Shown here: piece after piece, positions 52,572 to 60,460 of the stretch
Layout: the number at the start of each line of letters is the position of its first letter
How positions within the stretch are numbered: the stretch's first letter is position 1
Assembly: GCF_947500255.1 (NCBI RefSeq)
Contig: NZ_CANMRL010000001.1
Coordinates: 1,426,001-1,490,000 of the forward strand
Direction of reading: 5' to 3'
DNA: 64,000 nucleotides
Source: an uncultured Psychroserpens sp.
GTDB taxonomy: Bacteria; Bacteroidota; Bacteroidia; Flavobacteriales; Flavobacteriaceae
Notes under the pieces: model-generated
Databases searched by the model: none
What the model was told of the DNA's origin: nothing
What the model saw: the letters and a program-made list of their open reading frames with translations, nothing else
Translations under genes and position numbers: made by a program

Positions 52572-53546
52572 TTATCCTACTGTAGCACGTTTAAACCCAG
52601 TAACAGTAACGTCACCATAAGATTCAACATACTGAGCGACAGTTTTCTTTTCATCTTTAATGAACTTTTGATCTAATAAACATTGTTCTTGATCTAAAGT
52701 TGTATTATCAGAAATGAAACGCTCCATTTTACCTGGTAAAATTCTATCCCAGATTTGTTCTGGCTTACCTTCAGCTTTTAATTCGGCTTTAGCAGCTTCT
52801 TCAGCTTGAGCTAATACTTCAGGAGTTAATTGTGCCATTGAGATGTACTGTGGTACATTCTTTAAGGTCTTACCTAAACGTCCTAATTCGATATTATCTT
52901 TTTCGATTACAGCAATTCTTGCTTCTGTTTCAGAAGCAACGTATGCTGGATCAAAATCTCTATAAGATAATGTTGTAGCTCCCATAGAAGCGACTTGCAT
53001 AGCAAGGTCTTTTACTAAAACTTCAGCGTTATCCACGTTTGCAGATAATCCTACTAATGCAGCAATTTTATTGATATGAACATATTGTCCAACGTAAGGT
53101 GCATCTAATTTTTCAAAAGAAGTGATGTCTAATTTTTCACCAATAACTCCTGTTTGTTCTGTTAACTTTTCAGCAACAGTCATTCCACCAAAATCGGCAG
53201 CTAAGAATTCTTCCTTAGTGTTATAGTTTAATGCAATTTCTGCAAATTGATTAGCTAATGCTACGAAGTTTTCATTTTTCCCAACGAAATCAGTTTCACA
53301 TCCTAATACAATAGCAACACCAGACGTGTTATCTGCATTAATTTTTGCGATTGCAGCACCTTCAGATGAATCTCTATCAGCTCTTTTTTCTGCAACTTTT
53401 TGTCCTTTTTTACGAAGTACTTCAATGGCTTTGTCGAAATCGCCTCCAGCTTCAACTAAGGCTTTTTTACAATCCATCATACCAGCTCCTGTGGCTTGTC
53501 TTAATTTATTTACTTCTGCGGCTGTAATTTTTACAGTATTTTCCAT
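52572..53546 (-). CDS. tsf: Translation elongation factor Ts
   Basis: A 324-aa protein that exchanges GDP for GTP on EF-Tu. The N-terminal UBA-like domain includes KITAAEVNKLRQATGAGMMDCKKALVEAGGD and EKRADRDSSEG. The core has VLGCETDFVGKNENF and LAMQVASM, and the C-terminal part has KMERFISDNTTLDQEQCLLDQKFIKD. The Bacteroidota form, like this one, is longer than E. coli Ts. It lies 87 bp downstream of rpsB, with a hairpin in between. Confidence 0.97.
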   Translation of the reverse strand: MENTVKITAAEVNKLRQATGAGMMDCKKALVEAGGDFDKAIEVLRKKGQKVAEKRADRDSSEGAAIAKINADNTSGVAIVLGCETDFVGKNENFVALANQFAEIALNYNTKEEFLAADFGGMTVAEKLTEQTGVIGEKLDITSFEKLDAPYVGQYVHINKIAALVGLSANVDNAEVLVKDLAMQVASMGATTLSYRDFDPAYVASETEARIAVIEKDNIELGRLGKTLKNVPQYISMAQLTPEVLAQAEEAAKAELKAEGKPEQIWDRILPGKMERFISDNTTLDQEQCLLDQKFIKDEKKTVAQYVESYGDVTVTGFKRATVG

Positions 53547-53560
53547 TGTTTATAAAAATT

Positions 53561-53610
53561 TAAAAAAGTCGTTTAATTTATATTTCGTGATGAAAACAAT
53601 TAAACGACTT
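53561..53610 (-). terminator. Hairpin between rpsB and tsf (attenuator-like)
   Basis: AAGTCGTTTAATT and AATTAAACGACTT form a perfect 13-bp stem with a 19-nt loop, followed on the minus strand by TTTTT. In form it is an intrinsic terminator, placed between two genes that are usually co-transcribed, so it may reduce tsf expression rather than end all transcripts. Confidence 0.65.
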
Positions 53611-53633
53611 AATTATATTGTGTAATTGTTTAT

Positions 53634-54449
53634 TTATTCTTCTTCGTTAGTGGCAACTGGTGCAACTACTTCAGCTTTTTTCTCAGCTTTTGCTTCAGTT
53701 TTCACTTCTTTTTTTGCTGCTGGTGATTTTTCACTTTTAGCATCTCTTTCAGCTTTTTCTGATTTTCTTTCAGCTAATCCATCTGCAACTGCCGATGTTA
53801 CTACTGATAAGATCTTGTTAATTGACTTAGACGCATCGTCGTTAGCAGGAATTAAATAATCTACTTCACGAGGATCTGAGTTTGTATCTACCATTGCGAA
53901 GATTGGAATGTTTAATTTCTGTGCTTCTTTAATGGCGATGTGCTCACGTTTGATATCTACTACAAAAAGTGCACCAGGTAAACGTGTCATATCAGAAATA
54001 GATCCTAAGTTCTTTTCTAATTTAGCTCTTTGACGATCTACTTGTAAACGTTCTTTCTTAGATAAAGAGTTAAATGTTCCATCTTTCTTCATACGATCAA
54101 TCATAGCCATTTTCTTAACAGCTTTTCTAATCGTAACAAAGTTAGTTAACATTCCACCTGGCCATCTTTCAGTGATGTAAGGCATGTTTACAGCGCCAGC
54201 TTTTTCAGCAACGATGTCTTTTGCTTGTTTTTTTGTAGCAACAAATAAGATCTTCTTTCCAGAAGCTGCAATCTTGTGAAGCGCTTCAGAAGTTTCTTGA
54301 ATTTTTGCTGCTGTTTTGTAAAGGTTAATGATATGGATACCGTTACGTTCCATATAAATGTAAGGAGCCATGTTTGGATCCCATTTTCTTGTCAAGTGAC
54401 CAAAGTGTACACCTGCTTCAAGTAAGTCTTTTACTTCTACTTTTTCCAT
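53634..54449 (-). CDS. rpsB: 30S ribosomal protein S2
   Basis: A 271-aa protein with the S2 signatures VKDLLEAGVHFGHLTRKWDPNM and YITERWPGGMLTNFVTIRKAV, plus LFVVDIKREHIAIKEA and FAMVDTNSDP. The C-terminus carries a long Lys/Ala/Glu-rich tail (about residues 235-271), an extension frequent in Bacteroidota. An mRNA leader with predicted structure precedes it. tsf lies downstream on the same strand. Confidence 0.98.
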   Translation of the reverse strand: MEKVEVKDLLEAGVHFGHLTRKWDPNMAPYIYMERNGIHIINLYKTAAKIQETSEALHKIAASGKKILFVATKKQAKDIVAEKAGAVNMPYITERWPGGMLTNFVTIRKAVKKMAMIDRMKKDGTFNSLSKKERLQVDRQRAKLEKNLGSISDMTRLPGALFVVDIKREHIAIKEAQKLNIPIFAMVDTNSDPREVDYLIPANDDASKSINKILSVVTSAVADGLAERKSEKAERDAKSEKSPAAKKEVKTEAKAEKKAEVVAPVATNEEE

Positions 54450-54475
54450 TTTGTAATAGTTTACGTTCTGTTAAA

Positions 54476-54527
54476 TTAGCAATGATCGAGTGGTTGCTTA
54501 CGCTCGCCTTGACCATTTAGATGCTAA
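54476..54527 (-). promoter_or_regulatory. Possible structured mRNA leader of rpsB
   Basis: TTAGCA (on either strand of the dyad, 54476-54481 with 54522-54527) encloses an inner stem, CGAGCG/CGCTCG-like with one G-U pair (54487-54492 with 54501-54506). This two-stem layout lies 27-78 nt before the rpsB start codon, where ribosomal protein leaders are often found. Binding of S2 is only a guess. Confidence 0.4.
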
Positions 54528-54593
54528 ACTGTACCTGAACTCGTTTCAGGATTTTTTTAATTGTTGCCGAATGGAAATTCAGCGGTTTTAATT

Positions 54594-54626
54594 TAAAGCT
54601 GTTCTGATGGTTAATCAGAACAGCTT
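54594..54626 (-). terminator. Hairpin after rplM-rpsI
   Basis: AAAGCTGTTCTGA and TCAGAACAGCTTT form a perfect 13-bp stem with a 7-nt loop, 50 bp after the rpsI stop codon. On the minus strand the T-run is short; on the plus strand it is longer. It probably limits read-through from rpsI into rpsB. Confidence 0.7.
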
Positions 54627-54676
54627 TGATTTTTTTATATTCCGAAGAAAATTCAGAATAATAAAAAAGGATAGGA

Positions 54677-55063
54677 TTAACGTTTCGAGAATTGGAATTT
54701 TTTCCTTGCTTTCTTCTGACCGAATTTTTTACGTTCAACCATACGAGGGTCTCTAGTTAATAATCCTTCTGGCTTTAATATTAGTCTGTTTTCTGCATCA
54801 AGTTCGCACATAGCGCGAGATAATGCCAAACGGATCGCTTCGGCTTGGCCTGTAATACCTCCACCGTAAACGTTTACTGTAATATCAAAGTTGCCATCAT
54901 TGTTAGTCATAGCTAAAGGTTGGTTTACCTTATACTGCAATGTTGCAGTAGGAAAATAAACCGCCATGTCTTTTTTGTTCACCGTGATGTTACCTTTTCC
55001 TTTGGCAACGTACACACGAGCAACAGCCGTCTTTCTACGGCCAATTTTGTGAATTACTTCCAT
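54677..55063 (-). CDS. rpsI: 30S ribosomal protein S9
   Basis: A 128-aa protein starting EVIHKIGRRKTAVARVYVAKGKG, with GGGITGQAEAIRLALSRAM, LLTRDPRMVERKKFGQKKARKKFQFSKR and the C-terminal SKR tail that reaches the P-site tRNA. Its start codon overlaps the rplM stop codon by one base, so the two are translationally coupled. Confidence 0.98.
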   Translation of the reverse strand: MEVIHKIGRRKTAVARVYVAKGKGNITVNKKDMAVYFPTATLQYKVNQPLAMTNNDGNFDITVNVYGGGITGQAEAIRLALSRAMCELDAENRLILKPEGLLTRDPRMVERKKFGQKKARKKFQFSKR

Positions 55064-55518
55064 TAGTTAACTTTGTTTAAGTCGATTGCTTTTGGTTTTT
55101 GAGCTTCATGTTTGTGCTCAGAACCTACAACAACATTTAAATTACGGAATAAATCTGCACCTAATTTGTTTTTAGGGAGCATTCCTTTTACTGATTTTTC
55201 TACGATTCTTGCAGGATCTTTTCCAAACAATTCATTCGCAGTTAAACTTCTTTGACCACCTGGATACCCTGTGTGACGAATGTACGTTTTGTCATTCCAC
55301 TTGTTTCCTGATAAGTTGATTTTTTCTGCATTGATAACAATAACGTTATCTCCACAATCAACATGTGGTGTGAAGTTAGGCTTGTGTTTACCTCTTAAAA
55401 GTATTGCTACTTTAGAAGCTAAACGACCTAGCGTTTGATTCTCAGCATCAACTAAAACCCACTCTTTATTAACAGTAGCTTTGTTTGCTGAAATCGTTTT
55501 GTAGCTTAATGTGTCCAC
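55063..55518 (-). CDS. rplM: 50S ribosomal protein L13
   Basis: A 151-aa protein with [39 protein letters not shown] and [17 protein letters not shown], all standard for L13. It heads the rplM-rpsI operon and has a full consensus promoter (55566-55596). The leader of about 40 nt can form a small hairpin, CTCTT-TTTT-AAGAG, just before the start codon, which may serve autoregulation. Confidence 0.98.
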   Translation of the reverse strand: MDTLSYKTISANKATVNKEWVLVDAENQTLGRLASKVAILLRGKHKPNFTPHVDCGDNVIVINAEKINLSGNKWNDKTYIRHTGYPGGQRSLTANELFGKDPARIVEKSVKGMLPKNKLGADLFRNLNVVVGSEHKHEAQKPKAIDLNKVN

Positions 55519-55565
55519 ACTTATTAATTTTGTTATTAAACATTCCTCTCTTAAAAAAGAGTTTG

Positions 55566-55596
55566 CAAATTTACGATTAAATATTTGATTACCAAA
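55566..55596 (-). promoter_or_regulatory. Promoter of rplM-rpsI
   Basis: On the minus strand TTTG (55593-55596), 19 nt, and TAAATTTG (55566-55573) match the Bacteroidota consensus in every fixed position. Confidence 0.8.
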
Positions 55597-55755
55597 TCCT
55601 ATTTAGCCAATATTTTAAGTTGTGTCCAAAATAATTTTCCTTTTGTATGAGATTGATAACGAAGCCATTCGTTAAAATTTTCTCAAACATGATGATTTTA
55701 TGTAACAAAGACTTTAAATTGAAGTCTTTACAACGAAGACTAATCAATCAAATCA

Positions 55756-58416
55756 ATGAAAATCTATTCACTAATTACTGCAGTATTCCTATGCAGTTCA
55801 TTTACTGTTTTTGCACAAAATGAATCATCAATTCCAAAAAGAGTATACACAACTTCACCCATTAAAGACCTAAAGGCTCCAACTATTGATGGTATTCTTG
55901 ACGAAGCCGCTTGGGATATTGTGGAGTGGACATCTGATTACGTAGAATTCCAGCCAGATGTAGGTACACCTCCTTCCGAACAAACCAAAATGAAAATTGT
56001 GTATGACGACAAAAACTTATATGTCGCTTTCAAATGTTATCAAGCAGATCCTTCGACCATAGAAAAACGTATGGGAAGACGAGATGACTTTCCTGGAGAT
56101 TGGGTTGAAATCAATCTTGGAAGCTATAATGATGACCGAACGGGATTTTCGTTTACCATTTCAGCATCTGGAGTAAAAGGCGATGAATTTATATCTGATA
56201 ACGGAAATTTTGATGGCAGTTGGAATCCAATTTGGTATGCTGATACAAAAATTAATGATGATGGTTGGACTGCCGAAATGCGAATTCCGTTAAGTCAGTT
56301 ACGTTTTGGAGACCTCGAAGATCAAGTTTGGGGTTTACAATCAACACGACGCTATTTTAATAATGAAGAGCGATCAACATGGCAACCTTTACCTGCAAAT
56401 CCACCAGGATGGGTAAGTGAGTTTGGTGAGTTACGCGGACTTGTTGGATTAAAGCCTCAAAAACAATTAGAAATTCAACCCTATACTGTCGCACAATTAG
56501 ATACCTATCAAGCCGAAGCAGGAAACCCATTTAGAGATGGAAATGATACCAAACTTACTGGAGGATTGGATGCCAAAATTGGAATTACAAATGACCTCAC
56601 AGTTGATGTGACGATTAATCCAGATTTCGGACAAGTAGATGCCGATCCAGGAGCAATTGCATTGGATGGTTTTGAGATTTTCTTTCAGGAACGACGACCA
56701 TTTTTTGTAGAGAATAAAAATGTCTTTGACTTTAGAGTGGGAGGCGGAAGAGATAATGTGTTCTTCTCAAGACGTATTGGTAGAACACCTCAAGGCTTTA
56801 CAACAGCCGATGGCAGTTTGGGTGAATATGAGGACATACCAAATTTCACTACTATACTTGGTGCAGCAAAATTTAGTGGTAAAACAAAAAATGGTTGGGC
56901 TATCGGACTTTTAGAAAGTATTACAGCTAAAGAATATGCTGAGATTGAATTAGATGAGCGTGAAGATGTGATCAATAGCTTACCTGAAGTTGGTGAACGA
57001 CGAGAAGAACTCGTTGAGCCGTTTACTAATTATTTGGTGGCAAGAGCACAGAAAGATTTTAATGATCGTAACTCGTACATAGGTGCCATTGTAACATCTA
57101 CCAATAGAAAATTGGAAGGGAATTTAGATTTCCTAAGAAAGAGCGCTTATACTGGTGGTGTCGATTTTAGACATAACTGGAAAAACCGTAGGTATTACAT
57201 TCAAGGGAATCTCACATTAAGTACTGTTAATGGAAGTAAGGAAGCCATTACCAACACACAAACCTCATTAACACATTTATTTCAACGAACTGATGCCAGT
57301 CATGTAGATGTCGATCCTAATAAAACCTCATTAACTGGTTCGGGTGGACGACTGGAATTTGGTCAACGTGGTAGTGATAAATGGCGATATACTATTGGCG
57401 GAAATTGGAAATCTCCAGAATTAGAACTTAATGATATTGGATTTTTAAGACAGGCAGATATTATTTCTCAATATGCTAATGTGAGGCGTTTATTTAATAA
57501 GCCTACAAGTTGGTTTAGGAGAGCAAATATTGGTTTAGAACAATTTACGCAATATGATTTTGAAGGGAATTATAATAGGATTCAGTATGAAATGAGTGGA
57601 AATATTAATTTCATAAATAACTGGTTTGCCGATTTTGGAGCCGCACACAAACCTAGAATATATAGTAATACTGTATTGCGAGGAGGTCCGAGATGGAGAT
57701 GGAACGAAGAGAATTTTTGGTATATGTTCATAGGAACCGATCAACGCAAGAAACTAAGTACAACTATAGGTTATGTGAACTCAAGAGCAAAGCAAAACAA
57801 TTTTTCATTAGATCGTTATGAATTAAGATTTAGATACCAACCTTTAAATTCATTGAGTATGTCTTTAAATTTTGAGTACGAAGAAAATCCAAATAGAACC
57901 CAATATGTTACCGAATCTAATTTTAACGGAACTCCTCGTTATATCTTAGGTGAAATTGATAACGAAAGTTTGAGTGCTACCTTGAGAGTCAACTATAATA
58001 TCAATCCTAATTTGACCATTCAATATTATGGACAGCCTTTTATATTCAAGGCGAAGTATTCTAACTTTAATTTTGTAAACAATCCTACTGCAGAAAACAT
58101 TAACGACCGTGTTACGTGGTATGATGCTAATCAAATTTCAGAAGAAAACGGTTCATACGTTGTGGATGAAGATGTAAATGGAACATCAGATTATAGTTTT
58201 GGAAACCCTGACTTTGCTTTCGTACAGTTTAGATCAAACCTTGTGGTGCGTTGGGAATACATTCCAGGATCAGAAGTATTCTTAGTATGGTCTCAAGGAA
58301 TTACTGGTCTAGGTGATGTGAATAATGATTTTGGAGCTATTATTGACAACCAAATTTTTAACCAAAAACCCGAAAACACATTCTTGATTAAGGCTACATA
58401 CCGATTTGTATTGTAG
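55756..58416 (+). CDS. DUF5916 outer-membrane protein with N-terminal CBM9-like domain
   Basis: The 886-aa protein has a signal peptide (about residues 1-20, SSFTVFAQ). A carbohydrate-binding family 9-like domain (about 35-230) follows, with APTIDGILDEAAWDIVEW, KIVYDDKNLYVAFKCY and MRIPLSQLRF. The rest (about 240-886) is the DUF5916 barrel with VDVTINPDFGQVDADPG, FFQERRPFFVENKNVF and NPDFAFVQFRSNLVVRWEY, ending LIKATYRFVL. The family is widespread in Bacteroidota. Its role is not settled; sugar or peptidoglycan binding is suggested only by the first domain. It is a single gene, divergent from rplM. Confidence 0.88.
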   Translation: MKIYSLITAVFLCSSFTVFAQNESSIPKRVYTTSPIKDLKAPTIDGILDEAAWDIVEWTSDYVEFQPDVGTPPSEQTKMKIVYDDKNLYVAFKCYQADPSTIEKRMGRRDDFPGDWVEINLGSYNDDRTGFSFTISASGVKGDEFISDNGNFDGSWNPIWYADTKINDDGWTAEMRIPLSQLRFGDLEDQVWGLQSTRRYFNNEERSTWQPLPANPPGWVSEFGELRGLVGLKPQKQLEIQPYTVAQLDTYQAEAGNPFRDGNDTKLTGGLDAKIGITNDLTVDVTINPDFGQVDADPGAIALDGFEIFFQERRPFFVENKNVFDFRVGGGRDNVFFSRRIGRTPQGFTTADGSLGEYEDIPNFTTILGAAKFSGKTKNGWAIGLLESITAKEYAEIELDEREDVINSLPEVGERREELVEPFTNYLVARAQKDFNDRNSYIGAIVTSTNRKLEGNLDFLRKSAYTGGVDFRHNWKNRRYYIQGNLTLSTVNGSKEAITNTQTSLTHLFQRTDASHVDVDPNKTSLTGSGGRLEFGQRGSDKWRYTIGGNWKSPELELNDIGFLRQADIISQYANVRRLFNKPTSWFRRANIGLEQFTQYDFEGNYNRIQYEMSGNINFINNWFADFGAAHKPRIYSNTVLRGGPRWRWNEENFWYMFIGTDQRKKLSTTIGYVNSRAKQNNFSLDRYELRFRYQPLNSLSMSLNFEYEENPNRTQYVTESNFNGTPRYILGEIDNESLSATLRVNYNINPNLTIQYYGQPFIFKAKYSNFNFVNNPTAENINDRVTWYDANQISEENGSYVVDEDVNGTSDYSFGNPDFAFVQFRSNLVVRWEYIPGSEVFLVWSQGITGLGDVNNDFGAIIDNQIFNQKPENTFLIKATYRFVL

Positions 58417-58481
58417 TGGTTTAGAATACTATTTTAAACCGTTATATCTATAATTCTAACATCGACGCAGTAATTTTTAAT

Positions 58482-58489
58482 TACTTTTG
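58482..58489 (+). promoter_or_regulatory. -7 box of the YgiQ-type gene
   Basis: TACTTTTG lies 7 nt before the ATG at 58497, so the transcript would have almost no leader. CAAAAGG, the sequence in between, also holds an AAGG that could pair weakly with 16S rRNA. Confidence 0.5.
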
Positions 58490-58496
58490 CAAAAGG

Positions 58497-60452
58497 ATGA
58501 GTGAATTAAGACTTTCAAGTTGGTTGCCTACCACAAACAAAGAGGTTAAGATACGAGGCTGGGATGAACTAGATGTTATTTTGTTTAGTGGAGATGCCTA
58601 TGTAGACCACCCAACCTTTGGTCCTGCTGTTATTGGACGTTTACTTGAAAGTTTCGGATTGCGTGTGGCGATTGTGCCACAGCCTAGTGTGACGGATAAT
58701 CTTCAGGATTTTACAAAACTTGGAGCGCCAAAATTGTTTTTCGGTGTTACAGGTGGTTGTATGGATCCCATGATTAGTAATTATAACGCCAATAAAAAAC
58801 GTCGTGATAAAGATGCATACACGCCAAATGGCGATATAGGATTTCGACCTGATTATGCGACCACTGTCTATTCTAAAATTCTAAAAGAGAAATGGCCAGA
58901 TGTACCAGTATTAATTGGAGGCATTGAAGCATCACTACGTCGTGTTACTCATTACGACTATTGGAGCGATACACTAATGCCAACGATTTTAGAAAGTTCT
59001 AAAGCCGATTTATTGGTGTATGGCATGGGCGAACAACCATTGCGAGAAGTGGTGCGCTTAATGCAGAAAGGTGTTCCGTTTTCAAGTATCACAACGGTTA
59101 AGCAAACGGCAGTACTTTTAAATAAAGATGCTAAGATCCCGAAGAATAGTAATTGGGAGGATGTTGAAATCGCATCGCATGAAATTTGTTTAAATGACAA
59201 GAAACAATATGCATCCAATTTTAAAATCATAGAGCAAGAATCGAATAAGTTAGCAGCGCGACGTATTTTTCAAAAGGTTGGTGATAGGACTTTGATGATT
59301 AATCCGCCATATCCAACCATGACCGAAGACGAAATTGATGCGTCTTTTGAGTTGCCTTATACACGATTACCACATCCAAAATATAAAAAGCGCGGACCAA
59401 TTCCTGCGTATGAAATGATCAAGTTTTCCATCAACATCCATCGTGGTTGTTTTGGTGGTTGTAGTTTTTGTACCATTTCGGCGCATCAAGGAAAGTTTAT
59501 TGCCTCTCGAAGTCAGGAATCGGTATTAAGAGAAGTGGATACGGTTGCTAATATGCCAGATTTTAAAGGCTATTTGAGCGACATTGGTGGTCCGAGTGCC
59601 AATATGTACAAGATGAAAGGTAAAATACAGTCTATATGCGACAAATGTGTGGCACCTAGTTGTATTTCGCCAGTGATTTGCAGTAATTTGGATACCTCAC
59701 ACAAACCGTTAACCGATTTATATCAAGCAGTTGATAGTCATCCAAAAGTAAAAAAGTCATTTATAGGTTCTGGAATTCGTCACGATATGCTAGTGCCAGA
59801 ATTCAATAAGAATGCAGATCCGAAAGAGCTCGACGATTACACCGAAGAAGTGATGACCAAGCACGTGTCTGGCCGACTAAAAGTAGCGCCAGAACATACG
59901 AGTGATCCGGTGTTGAAATTGATGCGGAAACCGTCTTTTAAGTACTTCCATAAGTTTAAGGAACGTTTTGATAAAATCAACATCAAGAAAGGTTTAAAAC
60001 TACAGTTGATACCTTATTTTATCTCCAATCATCCAGCATGTGAAGCCGAAGATATGGCGAATCTCGCTGCCGAAACTAAAGATATGGGTTTCCAGTTAGA
60101 GCAAGTACAAGGCTTTACACCTACACCTATGACGGTTGCAACTGTCATCTACTATAGTGGATATCATCCATATACCTTAAAAAAGGTCAACACGCCAAAA
60201 ACTCGTAAAGAAAAAGATGAACAACATCGTTTTTTCTTTTGGTATAAAGATGAAAACAAAGCCTGGATTAGAAAGACCTTAAATAAACTCGGTCGTCAAG
60301 ATTTATTGGATGTTCTACTACCAAAAAAGGACGAGAAATGGCGTAAAAATAAACCTAAAGGTGAAGCTAAAAACACCTTTAATGATGCGGTGCCTTTTAA
60401 CCAGCGGAAAAATAAGGTGAAGTATAAGGGGAAGAAGAAGCGGAGGAGGTAA
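58497..60452 (+). CDS. YgiQ-family radical SAM protein
   Basis: A 651-aa protein. The N-terminal domain (about residues 1-290) includes VILFSGDAYVDHPTFGPAVIGR and TGGCMDPMISNYNANKKRR. The radical SAM domain follows with the 4Fe-4S motif RGCFGGCSFCTI (CxxxCxxC). A second Cys group, CDKCVAPSCISPVICSN, lies downstream. The Lys/Arg-rich C-terminus (KNKVKYKGKKKRRR) looks like a nucleic-acid contact. The family's reaction is unknown. The gene is convergent with polA with 8 bp between the stop codons. Confidence 0.93.
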   Translation: MSELRLSSWLPTTNKEVKIRGWDELDVILFSGDAYVDHPTFGPAVIGRLLESFGLRVAIVPQPSVTDNLQDFTKLGAPKLFFGVTGGCMDPMISNYNANKKRRDKDAYTPNGDIGFRPDYATTVYSKILKEKWPDVPVLIGGIEASLRRVTHYDYWSDTLMPTILESSKADLLVYGMGEQPLREVVRLMQKGVPFSSITTVKQTAVLLNKDAKIPKNSNWEDVEIASHEICLNDKKQYASNFKIIEQESNKLAARRIFQKVGDRTLMINPPYPTMTEDEIDASFELPYTRLPHPKYKKRGPIPAYEMIKFSINIHRGCFGGCSFCTISAHQGKFIASRSQESVLREVDTVANMPDFKGYLSDIGGPSANMYKMKGKIQSICDKCVAPSCISPVICSNLDTSHKPLTDLYQAVDSHPKVKKSFIGSGIRHDMLVPEFNKNADPKELDDYTEEVMTKHVSGRLKVAPEHTSDPVLKLMRKPSFKYFHKFKERFDKINIKKGLKLQLIPYFISNHPACEAEDMANLAAETKDMGFQLEQVQGFTPTPMTVATVIYYSGYHPYTLKKVNTPKTRKEKDEQHRFFFWYKDENKAWIRKTLNKLGRQDLLDVLLPKKDEKWRKNKPKGEAKNTFNDAVPFNQRKNKVKYKGKKKRRR

Positions 60453-60460
60453 TTGCTAAT

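Noticed and set aside
53626-53859. 77-aa plus-strand ORF and other ORFs antisense to rpsB and tsf
   Set aside because: These are Ser/Ala-rich shadows of the Lys/Ala/Glu-rich coding strand.
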